A stretch of 64,000 bases of DNA from Flavobacterium sp. MC2016-06 (GCF_009711165.2 NZ_WMID02000028.1:1-64000); one strand, 5' to 3'; counted from the stretch's first letter, positions 53,962 to 63,844 are shown. The notes: generated by a model from the letters alone, not told the origin. A program made the numbers and translations.

Positions 53962-54741
53962 TTATTGACCTTTAATTTGTTTCAAAGAGGTTTTGATTCC
54001 TTTGATTAAAGACGAACTAAAACCATTATGTTCCATCTCGTTCAAACCAACAATTGTACAGCCTTGAGGTGTTGTTACGCGGTCGATTAATTGTTCTGGA
54101 TGCACTTTTTCTTCTAAAAGCATTTTTGCGGCTCCTTTTACAGTTTGCGCTGCAATTGCTAAAGCAGTTTGAGAATCGAACCCAATCTCGATTCCTGCCT
54201 GCATAGAAGCACGAATATAACGTAATGCATATGCAGTACCGCAAGCACCTAAAACAGTTGCTGCATCCATCAATTTTTCGTCAATTACCGGAGCAGTTCC
54301 TAAATCTTGAAATAAATCAACAATTGGCAAAGCTTTTTCTCTGTCTTTTTCAGGGAATGAAATGCAAGTTGCAGATTCTCCAAACTGTGCCGCAATATTT
54401 GGCATAATGCGAACTACTGGATATTCATTATTTGTTTTGGTCTGGAGCATTTCAAGAGAAACACCGCTCACTGCAGACGCAATTGTTTTATTTTGAATAA
54501 CGGGTAAAATCTCCGCTAAAACTGTATCGACTTGATAAGGTTTTATTGTTAAAATTATAACGTCAGCTTCTTTGATGTTATGTTTATTGTCTGAAGAAAC
54601 AGTGATTCCGTATTCTGATAAATACTGAATACTGGCAATATTTCTTCTTGTTACAGTAACTTGATTGTTTTTGGAGAATTTTGCAATTCCCAAGGCAATA
54701 GAAACCCCTAGATTTCCTCCTCCGATGATGTGTACTTTCAT
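53962..54741 (-). CDS. proC: Pyrroline-5-carboxylate reductase
   Basis: The 259-residue enzyme performs the last step of proline synthesis. It has the NAD(P)-binding start VHIIGGGNLGVSIALGIAK, VILTIKPYQVD, AVSGVSLEML, VVRIMPNIAAQFGES, and the C-terminal signature running through GSSLI-like text with VTTPQGCTIVGLNEMEHNGF (the GGTT-type loop). Length is typical. It stands alone with its own terminator. Confidence 0.94.
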   Translation of the reverse strand: MKVHIIGGGNLGVSIALGIAKFSKNNQVTVTRRNIASIQYLSEYGITVSSDNKHNIKEADVIILTIKPYQVDTVLAEILPVIQNKTIASAVSGVSLEMLQTKTNNEYPVVRIMPNIAAQFGESATCISFPEKDREKALPIVDLFQDLGTAPVIDEKLMDAATVLGACGTAYALRYIRASMQAGIEIGFDSQTALAIAAQTVKGAAKMLLEEKVHPEQLIDRVTTPQGCTIVGLNEMEHNGFSSSLIKGIKTSLKQIKGQ

Positions 54742-54853
54742 ACTGGTTTTTTTAGAATTATTTTTGGTTGATTAACAGCCTATTTTTCGGCTACAAATTA
54801 CATAGAATTTACAGATTTTAAATCACTGCAAGTTGTCAATTTGTGCCAAAAAT

Positions 54854-56203
54854 CTAAAATCCAAGAATCATTTTAGCTACTCCAAAATAGAGCATAATTC
54901 CAAAAACATCGTTGGTAGTGGTAATAAATGGACCTGTTGCAATTGCTGGATCTATTTTGTTTTTATGTAAAAAAAGCGGCACTAAAGTTCCTAAAGTAGC
55001 TGCAAACAAAATCACAACAATCATAGAGATCGAAATAGCAAGTCCCACCAAATATTGTTGGTACATAATAGAATGATACCCTAGCAGTAGTAATGAAATA
55101 ATACTTCCAGAAATCATAGAAACGGTGATTTCTTTACTAAAATAAGCGCGGCTAAATTCTTTTAAAGTTCCGTTTGCCAAACCTTGCACAACAATTGCTG
55201 ATGCTTGAACACCAATATTTCCGGCTGTTGCAGAAAGTAAAGGCACGAAAATAATCAGAGTTGAATATTTTTGAAAAGTCGCTTCGTTGCCTTTCAAAAC
55301 AAATGAAGCTACAATTTCGATCACCATTCCGATTAAAAGCCAAGGCAAACGCGCTTTTGTCAATTCGAGAACGCTGTCATTAGATTCAACGTCCTGCGTA
55401 ATACCCGCCGCTAATTGGTAATCTTTATCGGCTTCGTCTTTAATTACGTCTACGATATCATCAATTGTAATTCTTCCAACCAAACGACCCAATTCATCAA
55501 CAACCGGAATTGCCTCTAAATCGTATTTCTGCATGATACGTGCTACCTCAACATCTTCAGTATCTACGTTTACAAAATTTAATTTTCTGATATAGATATC
55601 GCCAATCTGCGTTTTAGTCGAAGTTGTCAATAAATCTTTTAATGATAATCTCCCTTTTAGTCGATTTTCATCATCAATAACATAGATAGAATGTACTCTT
55701 GAAACGTTTTCTGCCTGAATACGCATTTCTTTCACACAAGTTAATACATTCCAATTTTCATTGACTTTAACTAACTCTTTCCCCATTAAACCACCCGCAG
55801 AATTCTCGTCGTAACGTAAAAGATCAACAATGTCTTTTGCGTGTTCAACGTCATTTAATTCTGAGATTACTTCTGCTTTAATTTCTTGCGAAAGTTCAGC
55901 GATAATATCTGCCGCGTCATTTGTTTCAAGCTCATCAAGCTCTTCTGCAATTTCTTTAGGAGAAAGTCTACTTAAGATGTTTTCACGCAAATCATCTTCT
56001 AATTCAAGAAGAATTTCTGCGGTTTTATCACTATCAAGAACTTTAAAGATGTAAGTCGCCTCGTCAAAATCTAATTCATCTAAGATTTCGGCAATATCGG
56101 CGTGGTGCATATCGTTAAGTAAAACTTCAAGTTCTTTGTCGTTTTTGTTAACAATATGTTCTTCTAATTGGTGGATTAAGTCTTTACTTATTTTGAACTC
56201 CAT
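54854..56203 (-). CDS. mgtE: Magnesium transporter MgtE
   Basis: The 449-residue protein has the MgtE N-domain (about 1-130), two CBS domains (about 135-255, Mg2+-sensing) and a C-terminal five-helix channel domain (about 280-449) with [39 protein letters not shown] and [20 protein letters not shown]. It imports Mg2+ down the electrochemical gradient, gated by cytosolic Mg2+. It overlaps the end of rsmA by 20 bp. Confidence 0.97.
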   Translation of the reverse strand: MEFKISKDLIHQLEEHIVNKNDKELEVLLNDMHHADIAEILDELDFDEATYIFKVLDSDKTAEILLELEDDLRENILSRLSPKEIAEELDELETNDAADIIAELSQEIKAEVISELNDVEHAKDIVDLLRYDENSAGGLMGKELVKVNENWNVLTCVKEMRIQAENVSRVHSIYVIDDENRLKGRLSLKDLLTTSTKTQIGDIYIRKLNFVNVDTEDVEVARIMQKYDLEAIPVVDELGRLVGRITIDDIVDVIKDEADKDYQLAAGITQDVESNDSVLELTKARLPWLLIGMVIEIVASFVLKGNEATFQKYSTLIIFVPLLSATAGNIGVQASAIVVQGLANGTLKEFSRAYFSKEITVSMISGSIISLLLLGYHSIMYQQYLVGLAISISMIVVILFAATLGTLVPLFLHKNKIDPAIATGPFITTTNDVFGIMLYFGVAKMILGF

Positions 56204-56972
56204 CGGCTTCTATTTTTTGAGTCAAAGCAATAAACTCATCAACGCTAAGTTGCTCAGGACGAAGATCAAAGATACGGTCTTCTCGCAAATTATCTGATAA
56301 ATTTAATGTTTTCAAACTGTTACGTAATGTTTTTCTTCTTTGCTGAAAAGCCGTTTTTACAACCGTAAAAAATAACTTTTCACCACAAGGAAGACTGTAA
56401 TCTTCCTTTCGGGTCATTTTCATCACACCCGACTTGACCTTGGGCGGAGGAATAAAAACATTTTCGTCTACAGTAAACAAATACTCAGTAACATAGAAAG
56501 CCTGAGCTAAAACAGATAAGATTCCGTAAGCTTTTGAGCCTTTTTTCTCGCAGATACGTTCTGCAACTTCTTTTTGAAACATTCCCGAAAACTCAGGAAT
56601 CTGGTGTTTAAACTCTAAAGTCCTAAAAACAATCTGAGTCGAAATATTGTATGGAAAGTTTCCAATTATCGCGAACTGTTTGTTTTCGTAAACTTCATTA
56701 ATATTGTATTTCAGGAAATCCTGAGAGATAATCTTATCTTTTAATTTTGGATAATTTTCACCCAAATACACCACAGATTCCGTATCAATCTCTATTACGT
56801 GTGTGTTAATAGGTTTGTCAAGCAAATATTTAGTCAACACACCCATTCCTGGTCCTATTTCTAAAACCTCATCGTATCCTTTTAAACTTAAAGTATCTGC
56901 AATAGCTTTTGCGATGCTTTCGTCTTTTAAGAAATGTTGTCCTAAATGTTTTTTGGCTTTTACTTTTTCCAT
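56184..56972 (-). CDS. rsmA: 16S rRNA (adenine1518-N6/adenine1519-N6)-dimethyltransferase
   Basis: The 262-residue KsgA/RsmA enzyme dimethylates two adenosines in helix 45. It begins [18 protein letters not shown], with SAM motif [18 protein letters not shown] and the catalytic motif [10 protein letters not shown], where Phe replaces the more common Leu of NLPY. The C-terminal domain includes [10 protein letters not shown]. It is followed by mgtE in an overlapping arrangement. Confidence 0.96.
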   Translation of the reverse strand: MEKVKAKKHLGQHFLKDESIAKAIADTLSLKGYDEVLEIGPGMGVLTKYLLDKPINTHVIEIDTESVVYLGENYPKLKDKIISQDFLKYNINEVYENKQFAIIGNFPYNISTQIVFRTLEFKHQIPEFSGMFQKEVAERICEKKGSKAYGILSVLAQAFYVTEYLFTVDENVFIPPPKVKSGVMKMTRKEDYSLPCGEKLFFTVVKTAFQQRRKTLRNSLKTLNLSDNLREDRIFDLRPEQLSVDEFIALTQKIEADGVQNK

Positions 56973-56982
56973 TATTCTTTAT

Positions 56983-57135
56983 TGTTTGCCACGAAGGCTT
57001 GAAAAGTTTGCTTTTGCCACAAAGGCACTAAGACGCAAAGCTTTTATTTTATTTATTTTGCCACTAATTACACAAATTATCACAAATTTAAATTCTAATA
57101 ATCAGTGCAAATCCGTTTGATCAGTCAAATCGGTG
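56983..57135. repeat. Composite of two dispersed intergenic repeat families
   Basis: The spacer between the DUF4286 and rsmA genes contains ttgccacgaaggc and ttgccacaaaggcactaagacg (ACGAAG family, 56983-57045), followed by ccactaattacacaaatt, aaatccgtttgatcag and tcaaatcggtgacc (ATCCGT family, 57058-57135). No gene is present. Confidence 0.65.
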
Positions 57136-57169
57136 ACCATTTTGTTCACTGAAAACTGAAACTGAATTA

Positions 57170-57481
57170 TTAATGCTCTGAAATAACTTCTAATTCTGTT
57201 CTAAAAGAAAGCATTTTATCGGCAAATAACTCTAATGCTTCTCTATGAAATGCGGGTTCATTTTCTATATAAAATCGCTCCAGCGTTTCTTTGTTATCGG
57301 TTACATATTGAACAGAATACGTAACACCTCCCATTTCTTCTTCAACTAAAACTTTTACAATTCGAGCTGATGAAAATTTCTGTGTTGCTAAAATTTCTGG
57401 TATATGCTTTTCCTGCATCCATTTTAACCATTGGTCGTGAACGCTTTCGTGTATGTTTGTTGTAACGTTGTAAATTATCAT
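57170..57481 (-). CDS. DUF4286 family protein
   Basis: The 103-residue protein has a ferredoxin-like dimeric alpha/beta-barrel pattern typical of DUF4286: MIIYNVTTNIHESVHDQWLKW, QEKHIPEILATQKFSSARIV and YSVQYVTDNKETLERFYIEN. The family resembles antibiotic-biosynthesis-monooxygenase-type folds; no function is established. It lies downstream of the TPR gene on the same strand and may be co-transcribed. Confidence 0.88.
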   Translation of the reverse strand: MIIYNVTTNIHESVHDQWLKWMQEKHIPEILATQKFSSARIVKVLVEEEMGGVTYSVQYVTDNKETLERFYIENEPAFHREALELFADKMLSFRTELEVISEH

Positions 57482-57590
57482 TCTTTTTGATTTTAGACTT
57501 TAGATTTTAGATTTTCCGCAAAAACCTTTAGCAAATCTTCAAATTACTAATTCTTTTTCTTGGAATTTGGAATTTCAATATTTTGGAATT

Positions 57591-59372
57591 TTACAAATTC
57601 TTGTCTCCTCGTAACTCCCTGTATTTTTTTCTTGCATCAACAAAGTAAATACTGTCTTGATGGTTAAAAATTACTTTTTCATATAGAGGCTTTGCCTTTT
57701 CTACATCATGCAGTTCGTCGTTGTAAATTTCTGCCGAAAAAAACAGCGCTTCGTCTACATATATCCCATCGCTATGGTTATCAATTATCTGTTGATATTG
57801 GCTTAAAGCCGCATTATAATCTGCCTGACTTTCATAGATTTTACCTAAACGCAACATTGTTACAGCTTCGATTTCCTGACCTTTAAAATTCTTCAAAATA
57901 CTCAAAAACTGAGCAATGGCCTCGGGTTTCTTATTTTGATAGATCAAGAAATCTCCTTTTGCAAATTGTTTCAACGCTGTTTGTGTTGAATCTGCAGCGG
58001 TATTATCATTAATCAATAAAAAATATTCGAGAGCGTCATTGGCAATCAATTGTGTGTTTGCCGATTTTAATTCTTTAAATTGTTTTAAAGCCCATTCAAA
58101 ATCTGTTTTATAATAACTTGTTTTGGCCGCTTTTAAACTTGCTTCGTGCGCCATTACATCATTCTTTAGATCTAATTGAATCTGTGAATAATAAATCAAA
58201 GCTTGGTTGAATTTTTCTTCTAAAAGTAAAATGTCTCCCAATTCCATTTTAGCATCTGCCTGCTGATAATCGTTAAGATTAAGTTCTAATGCCTTTTTTA
58301 TAACTGTCTTGCCTTCTTCTGGTTTTTGCAAATTAAAAGCTAGAAAATGCGCTTGAATTATTTGCAAAGATAAGGTAAAAGGACTTATTTCATAAGTGCT
58401 AAGCAATTGTTGCAATTCTGCATTGATTGCTGGATAGTCTTTTTCCTGTGCTTTGGCAATTTTAATCTCCATTAATTTAGCATTCGTCTGAATCAACAAA
58501 TCTAAATCTTTGGTGTTTAGAAGAATAAAATTTAAAATCTCTGTTGCGGTTTCTGTGTCATCTTCATTCAATGCAAATTGACTCAGATTAAGAATACTCA
58601 TTAAGGATTCTGGTTCTCTTTTGTAAATTGCTTTTTCTTGAATAAATGCCTTTCCAAACTCTTTTTGCTGTACATAAAACCAGCTCAAATAATGATTCCA
58701 AAATACATCTTGGTCTTTTTGCGTTTTTAGAATTAATGCTTTTCGCATGGCATCTTTAAAAGCAGTATTATCTGTTTCACCGTTCATAAAACGAGATAAT
58801 TGTGTCTGAATTAAATTTGAATTCTGCGGATTATTATAGGATTCTGTCAGCAAAAGATCAATCATAAGATCGGTCTTTCCTAATTGACCGTACAACATTC
58901 CAATTTGAAAATTAAAATTATAAGTCGGCTGCACTAACATTGCCGTTTGGTACGATTTTAAGGCATATTCTAACAGTACTTTTTTCTCGAAAGAATTCCC
59001 AATTCCGTAAACATCATTCGGATTTGTTTTGATTTTCTCGATAGCCTGTTCGTAATAATTCTTAGCTTTCGCTTCGTTTTTCTGCAATTGAAAATTATAC
59101 CCCAATTCTACCAAAAAAACACCTTGTTTGTATTTATTGTATCGGTCTTGAATGGCTTTTTGAGCCGCATCAAATTGCTGCAGCTGCTGGTAACAGTCAA
59201 TCGTTCTTAAAAAATATTGAGTATTAGATGGAGCTCCGTTTAAAAGCTGTTCGTAACTGATTTTGGCTTTTTCAAAATCGCCCTTATCGTAGTAATATTG
59301 CGCTAATTGTTCGTTCTGTGAAAACGTAAAAGTAGACCACAACAAAACGATATAGATAAAGGTGTTTTTCAT
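57591..59372 (-). CDS. Exported tetratricopeptide repeat protein
   Basis: The 593-residue protein has a signal peptide (IYIVLLWSTFTFSQ) and is built almost entirely of TPR units, seen in AQYYYDKGDFEKAKISYEQL, LGYNFQLQKNEAKAKNYYEQ, LGDILLLEEKFNQALIYYSQ and LGKIYESQADYNAALSQYQQ. It is periplasmic and probably a scaffold for protein-protein contacts. Similar TPR proteins in Bacteroidota lie near gliding or secretion genes, but the context here gives no specific partner. Confidence 0.9.
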   Translation of the reverse strand: MKNTFIYIVLLWSTFTFSQNEQLAQYYYDKGDFEKAKISYEQLLNGAPSNTQYFLRTIDCYQQLQQFDAAQKAIQDRYNKYKQGVFLVELGYNFQLQKNEAKAKNYYEQAIEKIKTNPNDVYGIGNSFEKKVLLEYALKSYQTAMLVQPTYNFNFQIGMLYGQLGKTDLMIDLLLTESYNNPQNSNLIQTQLSRFMNGETDNTAFKDAMRKALILKTQKDQDVFWNHYLSWFYVQQKEFGKAFIQEKAIYKREPESLMSILNLSQFALNEDDTETATEILNFILLNTKDLDLLIQTNAKLMEIKIAKAQEKDYPAINAELQQLLSTYEISPFTLSLQIIQAHFLAFNLQKPEEGKTVIKKALELNLNDYQQADAKMELGDILLLEEKFNQALIYYSQIQLDLKNDVMAHEASLKAAKTSYYKTDFEWALKQFKELKSANTQLIANDALEYFLLINDNTAADSTQTALKQFAKGDFLIYQNKKPEAIAQFLSILKNFKGQEIEAVTMLRLGKIYESQADYNAALSQYQQIIDNHSDGIYVDEALFFSAEIYNDELHDVEKAKPLYEKVIFNHQDSIYFVDARKKYRELRGDKNL

Positions 59373-59439
59373 ATTTCAGTTTTTTAAGTGCGGTTATGTC
59401 TTTTGTTACAATTTGAAAACTGTCAGCTAAGACAAAAAA

Positions 59440-60270
59440 TTACAAACTGTATTCTTTTCTTTGTTTAGATTTCAAAATAATCAAAGTTAATCCAATTAAT
59501 ATAAAAGGAACACTTAATAATTGTCCCATATTAATTAGCATATCATTTTCAAAATGCTCTTGATTTTCTTTAAAAAACTCAATAATGAATCTCGCTAAAA
59601 ACAATAGTGTCAAAAAGTATCCAAAAATCAATCCGTTTACTTCTTTTATTTTTTCAGATTTAAACATTGTAAACAGAATTACGAAGATCAACAAATAAGC
59701 AAATGCTTCGTACAATTGCGTTGGATGTCTCGGAATCAAATCATCTTTTTGAAAGATAACTCCCCAATTTCCATTAGTTGGTTTTCCATAAATCTCCGAG
59801 TTCATGAAATTTCCTAATCTAATAAAAGCGGCTGTTACAGGTACTCCTAATGCCATTCTATCTAAAAGCCATAGAAATTTGACTTTAAATTTTCGACAAT
59901 ATAATACAATTGCTAAAAGAACGCCAATAGTTCCTCCATGACTTGCTAAACCTTGAAAACCAACAAATGCATAAGAACCTTTGATCTTCTGAATTGGCAA
60001 AAGAATTTCTATTGGATGCTGCATAAAATAAGTCGGCTCATAAAAAAGACAATGTCCTAATCTTGCTCCCAAAATAGTTCCTACAATTACATAAACCAGT
60101 AAACTGTCTAAACTCTCTAAAGAAACTTTTTCTTTTTTGTAAACTTCTCTAACAACATAATAACCAAGTAAAAGTCCACATGCAAAAAGTGCTCCGTAAT
60201 ATTTTAAAGGAAAGGTATTTGTTATCCAAAAAATAACAGGATCAACATTCCAATTTAAAAGTCCACTCAT
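59440..60270 (-). CDS. lgt: Prolipoprotein diacylglyceryl transferase
   Basis: The 276-residue inner-membrane enzyme transfers diacylglycerol to the lipobox cysteine of prolipoproteins, the first step for the lipoproteins encoded in this window. Motifs: YYGALFACGLLLGYY, the conserved RLGHCLFYEP, SHGGTIGVLLAI, the Lgt signature IRLGNFMNSEIYGKPT and HPTQLYEAFAYL. About seven helices are present. It follows serS on the same strand. Confidence 0.96.
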   Translation of the reverse strand: MSGLLNWNVDPVIFWITNTFPLKYYGALFACGLLLGYYVVREVYKKEKVSLESLDSLLVYVIVGTILGARLGHCLFYEPTYFMQHPIEILLPIQKIKGSYAFVGFQGLASHGGTIGVLLAIVLYCRKFKVKFLWLLDRMALGVPVTAAFIRLGNFMNSEIYGKPTNGNWGVIFQKDDLIPRHPTQLYEAFAYLLIFVILFTMFKSEKIKEVNGLIFGYFLTLLFLARFIIEFFKENQEHFENDMLINMGQLLSVPFILIGLTLIILKSKQRKEYSL

Positions 60271-60290
60271 TTCCCTTAGTTTTTATAACT

Positions 60291-60320
60291 AACTGGACAG
60301 ATTTAAAAATCTGTCCAGTT
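60291..60320. repeat. 30-bp perfect inverted repeat between serS and lgt
   Basis: AACTGGACAGATTT and AAATCTGTCCAGTT are perfectly complementary over 14 bp with only two central bases. No T-run follows on the minus strand, so it is an atypical terminator; it could be an operator or an RNA stem attenuating lgt. Confidence 0.75.
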
Positions 60321-60327
60321 ATAGCAG

Positions 60328-61599
60328 TTAATTTATAATATCAAATCCGCAGTAAGGACGTAAAACTTCTGGTATTACAATTCCTTCCGGCGTTTGGTAA
60401 TTTTCTAAAATTCCAGCCAAAACTCTTGGTAAAGCCAATGAACTTCCGTTTAGCGTGTGTGCTAATTGGTTTTTTCCGTCTTTGTCTTTAAAACGTAGTT
60501 TCAAACGGTTTGCTTGAAAAGTCTCAAAGTTAGAAACTGAACTAATTTCTAACCAGCGATCCTGCGCTGTAGAAAACACTTCAAAATCGTAAGTTAAAGC
60601 AGAAGTAAAACCCATATCACCGCCACAAAGACGTAAAACTCTGTATGGTAATTTCAATTCCTGCAGAATGTTTTTTACGTGTTCTACCATTCCATCAAGT
60701 GCTTGATAAGAATTATCTGGATGCTCGATACGCACGATTTCTACTTTATCAAATTGGTGCAAACGGTTTAATCCGCGTACGTGTGCTCCGTAAGAACCTG
60801 CTTCACGACGGAAACATGGCGTGTAAGCTGTATGTAAAACCGGCAGTTCGCTTTCGCTTAAAAGTACATCGCGGAACAAATTCGTAACCGGAACCTCAGC
60901 CGTTGGAATCAAATATAAATCATCAATTGTAGAATGATACATTTGTCCTTCTTTGTCTGGCAATTGTCCTGTTCCGTAACCTGAAGCTTCGTTTACCAAA
61001 TGTGGCACTTGAACTTCATTATATCCTGCAGCTGTATTTTTATCTAAAAAGTAATTGATTAAAGCACGTTGCAAACGAGCTCCTTTTCCTTTGTAAACTG
61101 GAAATCCAGCACCTGTAATTTTTACACCCAATTCAAAATCGATGATATCGTATTTTTTTACCAATTCCCAGTGAGGTTGCGCACCTTCGTGTAAAACTGG
61201 AATTTCACCTTCTTCAAAAACATTCAAATTGTCGTCTGGAGTTTTTCCTTCAGGAACAATATCAGCTGGAAGATTGGGCAAAGTGTATAATTTATTAGTC
61301 AATTCGACAGCCAAAGCCTCAGCTTTTTCGCCTAATTCTTTACTTTTTTCTTTTAATGAAACTGTTTTTTCTTTTAAGATTGCGGCTTTAGATTTCTCGC
61401 CAGCTTTCATTAATTCGCCAATATCTTTGGATAATTTATTAGATTCAGATAAAACATTGTCTAATTCTGCCTGCGCAGCACGACGGTTTTCATCTAATTG
61501 CACCACTTCTTCAACAACGCTTTTAGCATCGATATTTCGTTTTGCTAAAGCCTTGATTACTTTCTCCTGATTTTCTCTAATAAATGCGATTTGTAACAT
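60328..61599 (-). CDS. serS: Seryl-tRNA synthetase
   Basis: The 423-residue class II synthetase charges tRNA-Ser. The N-terminal long coiled-coil arm (about 28-100) binds the tRNA variable arm. Motif 2 spans TPCFRREAGSYGAHVRGLNR, followed by HQFDKVEIV, and motif 3 is in LNGSSLALPRVLAGILEN. Length and motifs are complete. Confidence 0.98.
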   Translation of the reverse strand: MLQIAFIRENQEKVIKALAKRNIDAKSVVEEVVQLDENRRAAQAELDNVLSESNKLSKDIGELMKAGEKSKAAILKEKTVSLKEKSKELGEKAEALAVELTNKLYTLPNLPADIVPEGKTPDDNLNVFEEGEIPVLHEGAQPHWELVKKYDIIDFELGVKITGAGFPVYKGKGARLQRALINYFLDKNTAAGYNEVQVPHLVNEASGYGTGQLPDKEGQMYHSTIDDLYLIPTAEVPVTNLFRDVLLSESELPVLHTAYTPCFRREAGSYGAHVRGLNRLHQFDKVEIVRIEHPDNSYQALDGMVEHVKNILQELKLPYRVLRLCGGDMGFTSALTYDFEVFSTAQDRWLEISSVSNFETFQANRLKLRFKDKDGKNQLAHTLNGSSLALPRVLAGILENYQTPEGIVIPEVLRPYCGFDIIN

Positions 61600-61640
61600 A
61601 GCTTGATTTTTGTAACTATTTTATTTTTATATAAAGGAAG

Positions 61641-61648
61641 CAAATTTA
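61641..61648 (-). promoter_or_regulatory. -7 box of serS (TAAATTTG on the minus strand)
   Basis: TAAATTTG matches TAnnTTTG and lies 41 bp before the serS ATG. The nearest TTG is about 25 nt upstream, longer than the usual spacing. Confidence 0.45.
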
Positions 61649-61719
61649 AGGAAATGTTTGTTAAGAATAAGGACAAACTTACTAGTAAAAAAGATTTTCA
61701 CAGAGTGACACCAAACAAA

Positions 61720-61787
61720 CGCAAAGATTCACCAAAATTTAGATTAAATTCTGCGCTTCTTTGTGTTTTTCTTTGTGAATCTTTGCG
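61720..61787. repeat. Inverted repeat CGCAAAGATTCAC/GTGAATCTTTGCG
   Basis: Perfect 13-bp arms at 61720-61732 and 61775-61787, separated by 42 bp that also contain cttctttgtgtttttctttg. It belongs to the ACGAAG-type repeat families and lies downstream of the DMP19-like gene. Confidence 0.75.
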
Positions 61788-61795
61788 AAATAAAA

Positions 61796-62335
61796 CTATG
61801 CTCGTTTTATTTCATGCCCAACAAATTCTTCTAAAACGGCAAACATTTCATCTACAGAAAGTACTTCGGTATCAGGATGCGATTTTAGGAATTCTGCATT
61901 TAGCGCAACTAAGTTTTCTTCTAATTCAAAGAAAGTATCGTTGTTTAGTAAATCTCTAGTTGGGTTTACGCCTTCTAGTTTTCCCTTTTTGAATTTATCG
62001 ATTTTCACACTGCTCAACAATTTCACTCTTTTGGCTTGTGCTTGAAATAATTCTAAGTGTTTTTCGGCGCCAATTAAAGCCAAACCTTCTTCGATTAATT
62101 CGTTTAATTCTTTATTCCATCCCGAATTATAAACGAATTGCGAAAAATTGCCTTCGGTATATTGTGAAGTGTAATAATCTAAGTAATAACTCATCAAAGC
62201 ATCTTCATGAATTAAATCGTCGTCGATTTTTTCCTCACGCATCAAGTTGATTACCGAAATATTAGAATTGATAACGTCTTGAGGGTTTTCACTGTTTGCT
62301 GCGGTTTCTGAAATTATGATTCTTCCGAATTCCAT
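61796..62335 (-). CDS. DMP19/DUF4375-like protein
   Basis: The 179-residue helical, acidic protein resembles the DMP19 (DUF4375) family, especially DALMSYYLDYYTSQYTEGNF followed by SQFVYNSGWNKELNELIEEG and LALIGAEKHLELFQ. DMP19-related proteins have been described as DNA-mimic-type proteins in Neisseria, but a role here is not established. It is a single gene followed by an inverted repeat. Confidence 0.7.
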   Translation of the reverse strand: MEFGRIIISETAANSENPQDVINSNISVINLMREEKIDDDLIHEDALMSYYLDYYTSQYTEGNFSQFVYNSGWNKELNELIEEGLALIGAEKHLELFQAQAKRVKLLSSVKIDKFKKGKLEGVNPTRDLLNNDTFFELEENLVALNAEFLKSHPDTEVLSVDEMFAVLEEFVGHEIKRA

Positions 62336-62434
62336 TTGAGTTTGATTTTAATGAGTTTTGATGCAAATTTCGGGTAAAAAATGATATGAATGATAATAAT
62401 TGTTGATTACATCAAACTCTACAAACTACTACTA

Positions 62435-62442
62435 TAAATTTG
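62435..62442 (+). promoter_or_regulatory. Possible -7 box (TAAATTTG)
   Basis: TAAATTTG matches TAnnTTTG, 53 bp upstream of the next gene; no TTG at the standard distance. Confidence 0.4.
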
Positions 62443-62495
62443 TAAGTTTGTTTAACAAAGAAATTTATCTCATAAATTAACCTCTATCTACTATT

Positions 62496-63239
62496 ATGAC
62501 ATTGTATCAAAGGTATTTGAATGGCGAAACTGAAAAAGTCTATGAAGAAATTCAAAAATTAGAACAAGATGCTTTTATTCCTCAAAACAATATTGAGATA
62601 GAAAAAGTATTAACTGAGACTTTTAATAGAGCAGCTTATAATTTAGATATCATTTTTAATGAACTTACAAAAGTCAATTATCACTTTAAAACTGATTTTG
62701 AATTCAATTTTGAACGTCCATTAGTTAAACCTTTGACAAATACTGAAGACCTATTGGTAAAACTAGATAATGCGATCAAGCCATTTGGATATGTTCCAAC
62801 TTCCTTGAAAATGTTTTATAAAATTGTTGGATCATGTAATTTTGGATGGGATTATGAAACCAATGAAGATCTTATCTGGCAATGCGCAGATCCAATTCAA
62901 ATTGTTAGTCTTGACGATCTTGTTTCAGAGATTACCGATAAATACAACTTGGAAGACTTAAAAGAATATTATAAAGAAGATGGGTTTGTATCTTTAAATC
63001 TTTCGGCAGACTATCTGCACAAAGATAATATCAGCGGAGGGGCTCCTTATTCTTTGCAGATTAGTTCAAGACCAAGTATTGACGGACAATTTTTAAACGA
63101 AGAAAACAACACAACATTTATAAACTATTTAAGAATTTGCTTTGAAAACTGTGGCTTTTCAAGAATTACAAATAAAGAGTATAACAATAATTATCAAAGT
63201 TTTTTTGATAATGTAAAACCTCAACTAAAGAAAATCTAA
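62496..63239 (+). CDS. Uncharacterised protein, possible SUKH (SMI1/KNR4-like) fold
   Basis: The 247-residue soluble protein has an acidic helical N-terminus (about 1-65) and a domain reading LDNAIKPFGYVPTSLKMFYK, IVGSCNFGWDY, a Trp-containing LIWQCADPIQIVSLDDLV and GGAPYSLQISSRPSIDGQF. The order P-x-S-L-K-x-F-Y followed by G-x-x-N-F resembles SUKH-superfamily proteins, many of which are immunity proteins to contact-dependent toxins. No toxin gene is adjacent, so this is a tentative fold call. Confidence 0.6.
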   Translation: MTLYQRYLNGETEKVYEEIQKLEQDAFIPQNNIEIEKVLTETFNRAAYNLDIIFNELTKVNYHFKTDFEFNFERPLVKPLTNTEDLLVKLDNAIKPFGYVPTSLKMFYKIVGSCNFGWDYETNEDLIWQCADPIQIVSLDDLVSEITDKYNLEDLKEYYKEDGFVSLNLSADYLHKDNISGGAPYSLQISSRPSIDGQFLNEENNTTFINYLRICFENCGFSRITNKEYNNNYQSFFDNVKPQLKKI

Positions 63240-63337
63240 AAAAACTATCATTTACATAATAACTATTAACAGCTTAAAAATCAAAAACTAAACCTGAAAC
63301 GCAACCTTTTAAAAAAAACAACATCTGTTAATAAATA

Positions 63338-63357
63338 GAATCGTACAATTACGATTC
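63338..63357. repeat. Small inverted repeat GAATCGT/ACGATTC
   Basis: Seven-base perfect arms around acaatt, followed by gtcttttc. It may be a weak terminator of the preceding gene or an operator of the next gene. Confidence 0.4.
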
Positions 63358-63385
63358 GTCTTTTCATAACCAAAAAACCAAAACC

Positions 63386-63835
63386 ATGAAACAGATTTCT
63401 TTCATTTTCAGTATTGTTATTTTATTAATGGGTTGCAGCAACGACGATTCTAACCAATCAAAGGTTGATTATTCGCTAATTGTTCAAAATGCGCTTAGTG
63501 GTAAGGGAACAGAAAATATTTCAAAATCTAACTTAGTAATAAACGATGCTGAAAGCTGGAATAGTTTATTGGTAAAATTAAACCTGCTTTACAATGCAAT
63601 GATTACTTATCCTGACATTGATGTTGATTTTTCAAAATATCAAGTAATTGCTATATTTGATGAAATACGTCCAGATACTGGCTATACAGTAAAAATTAAA
63701 AGTATAACCGAAACTCAAAACACAACAATTATAAAAATAGCATATATAAAAGCTACAAGTGCCTTTTTTACAACAACACAGCCTTATTGCATTATTAAAA
63801 TACCTAAATCTAATAACAAAATAATCTTCGAATAG
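63386..63835 (+). CDS. PrcB-like-domain lipoprotein
   Basis: The 149-residue protein has a lipoprotein signal (VILLMGC) and a beta-rich C-terminal domain with VDFSKYQVIAIFDEIRPDTG, YTVKIKSITETQNTTIIKI and TTQPYCIIKIPK, the pattern of the PrcB_C family (first described for a protease-complex subunit of Treponema). It probably sits in the outer or inner membrane as a small binding protein. Function is unknown. Confidence 0.72.
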   Translation: MKQISFIFSIVILLMGCSNDDSNQSKVDYSLIVQNALSGKGTENISKSNLVINDAESWNSLLVKLNLLYNAMITYPDIDVDFSKYQVIAIFDEIRPDTGYTVKIKSITETQNTTIIKIAYIKATSAFFTTTQPYCIIKIPKSNNKIIFE

Positions 63836-63844
63836 AGCTGCTAA

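Noticed and set aside
61603..61959. 118-codon plus-strand frame over the serS promoter and repeat region
   Set aside because: It crosses an inverted repeat and runs antisense into the DMP19-like gene; the composition is not protein-like.
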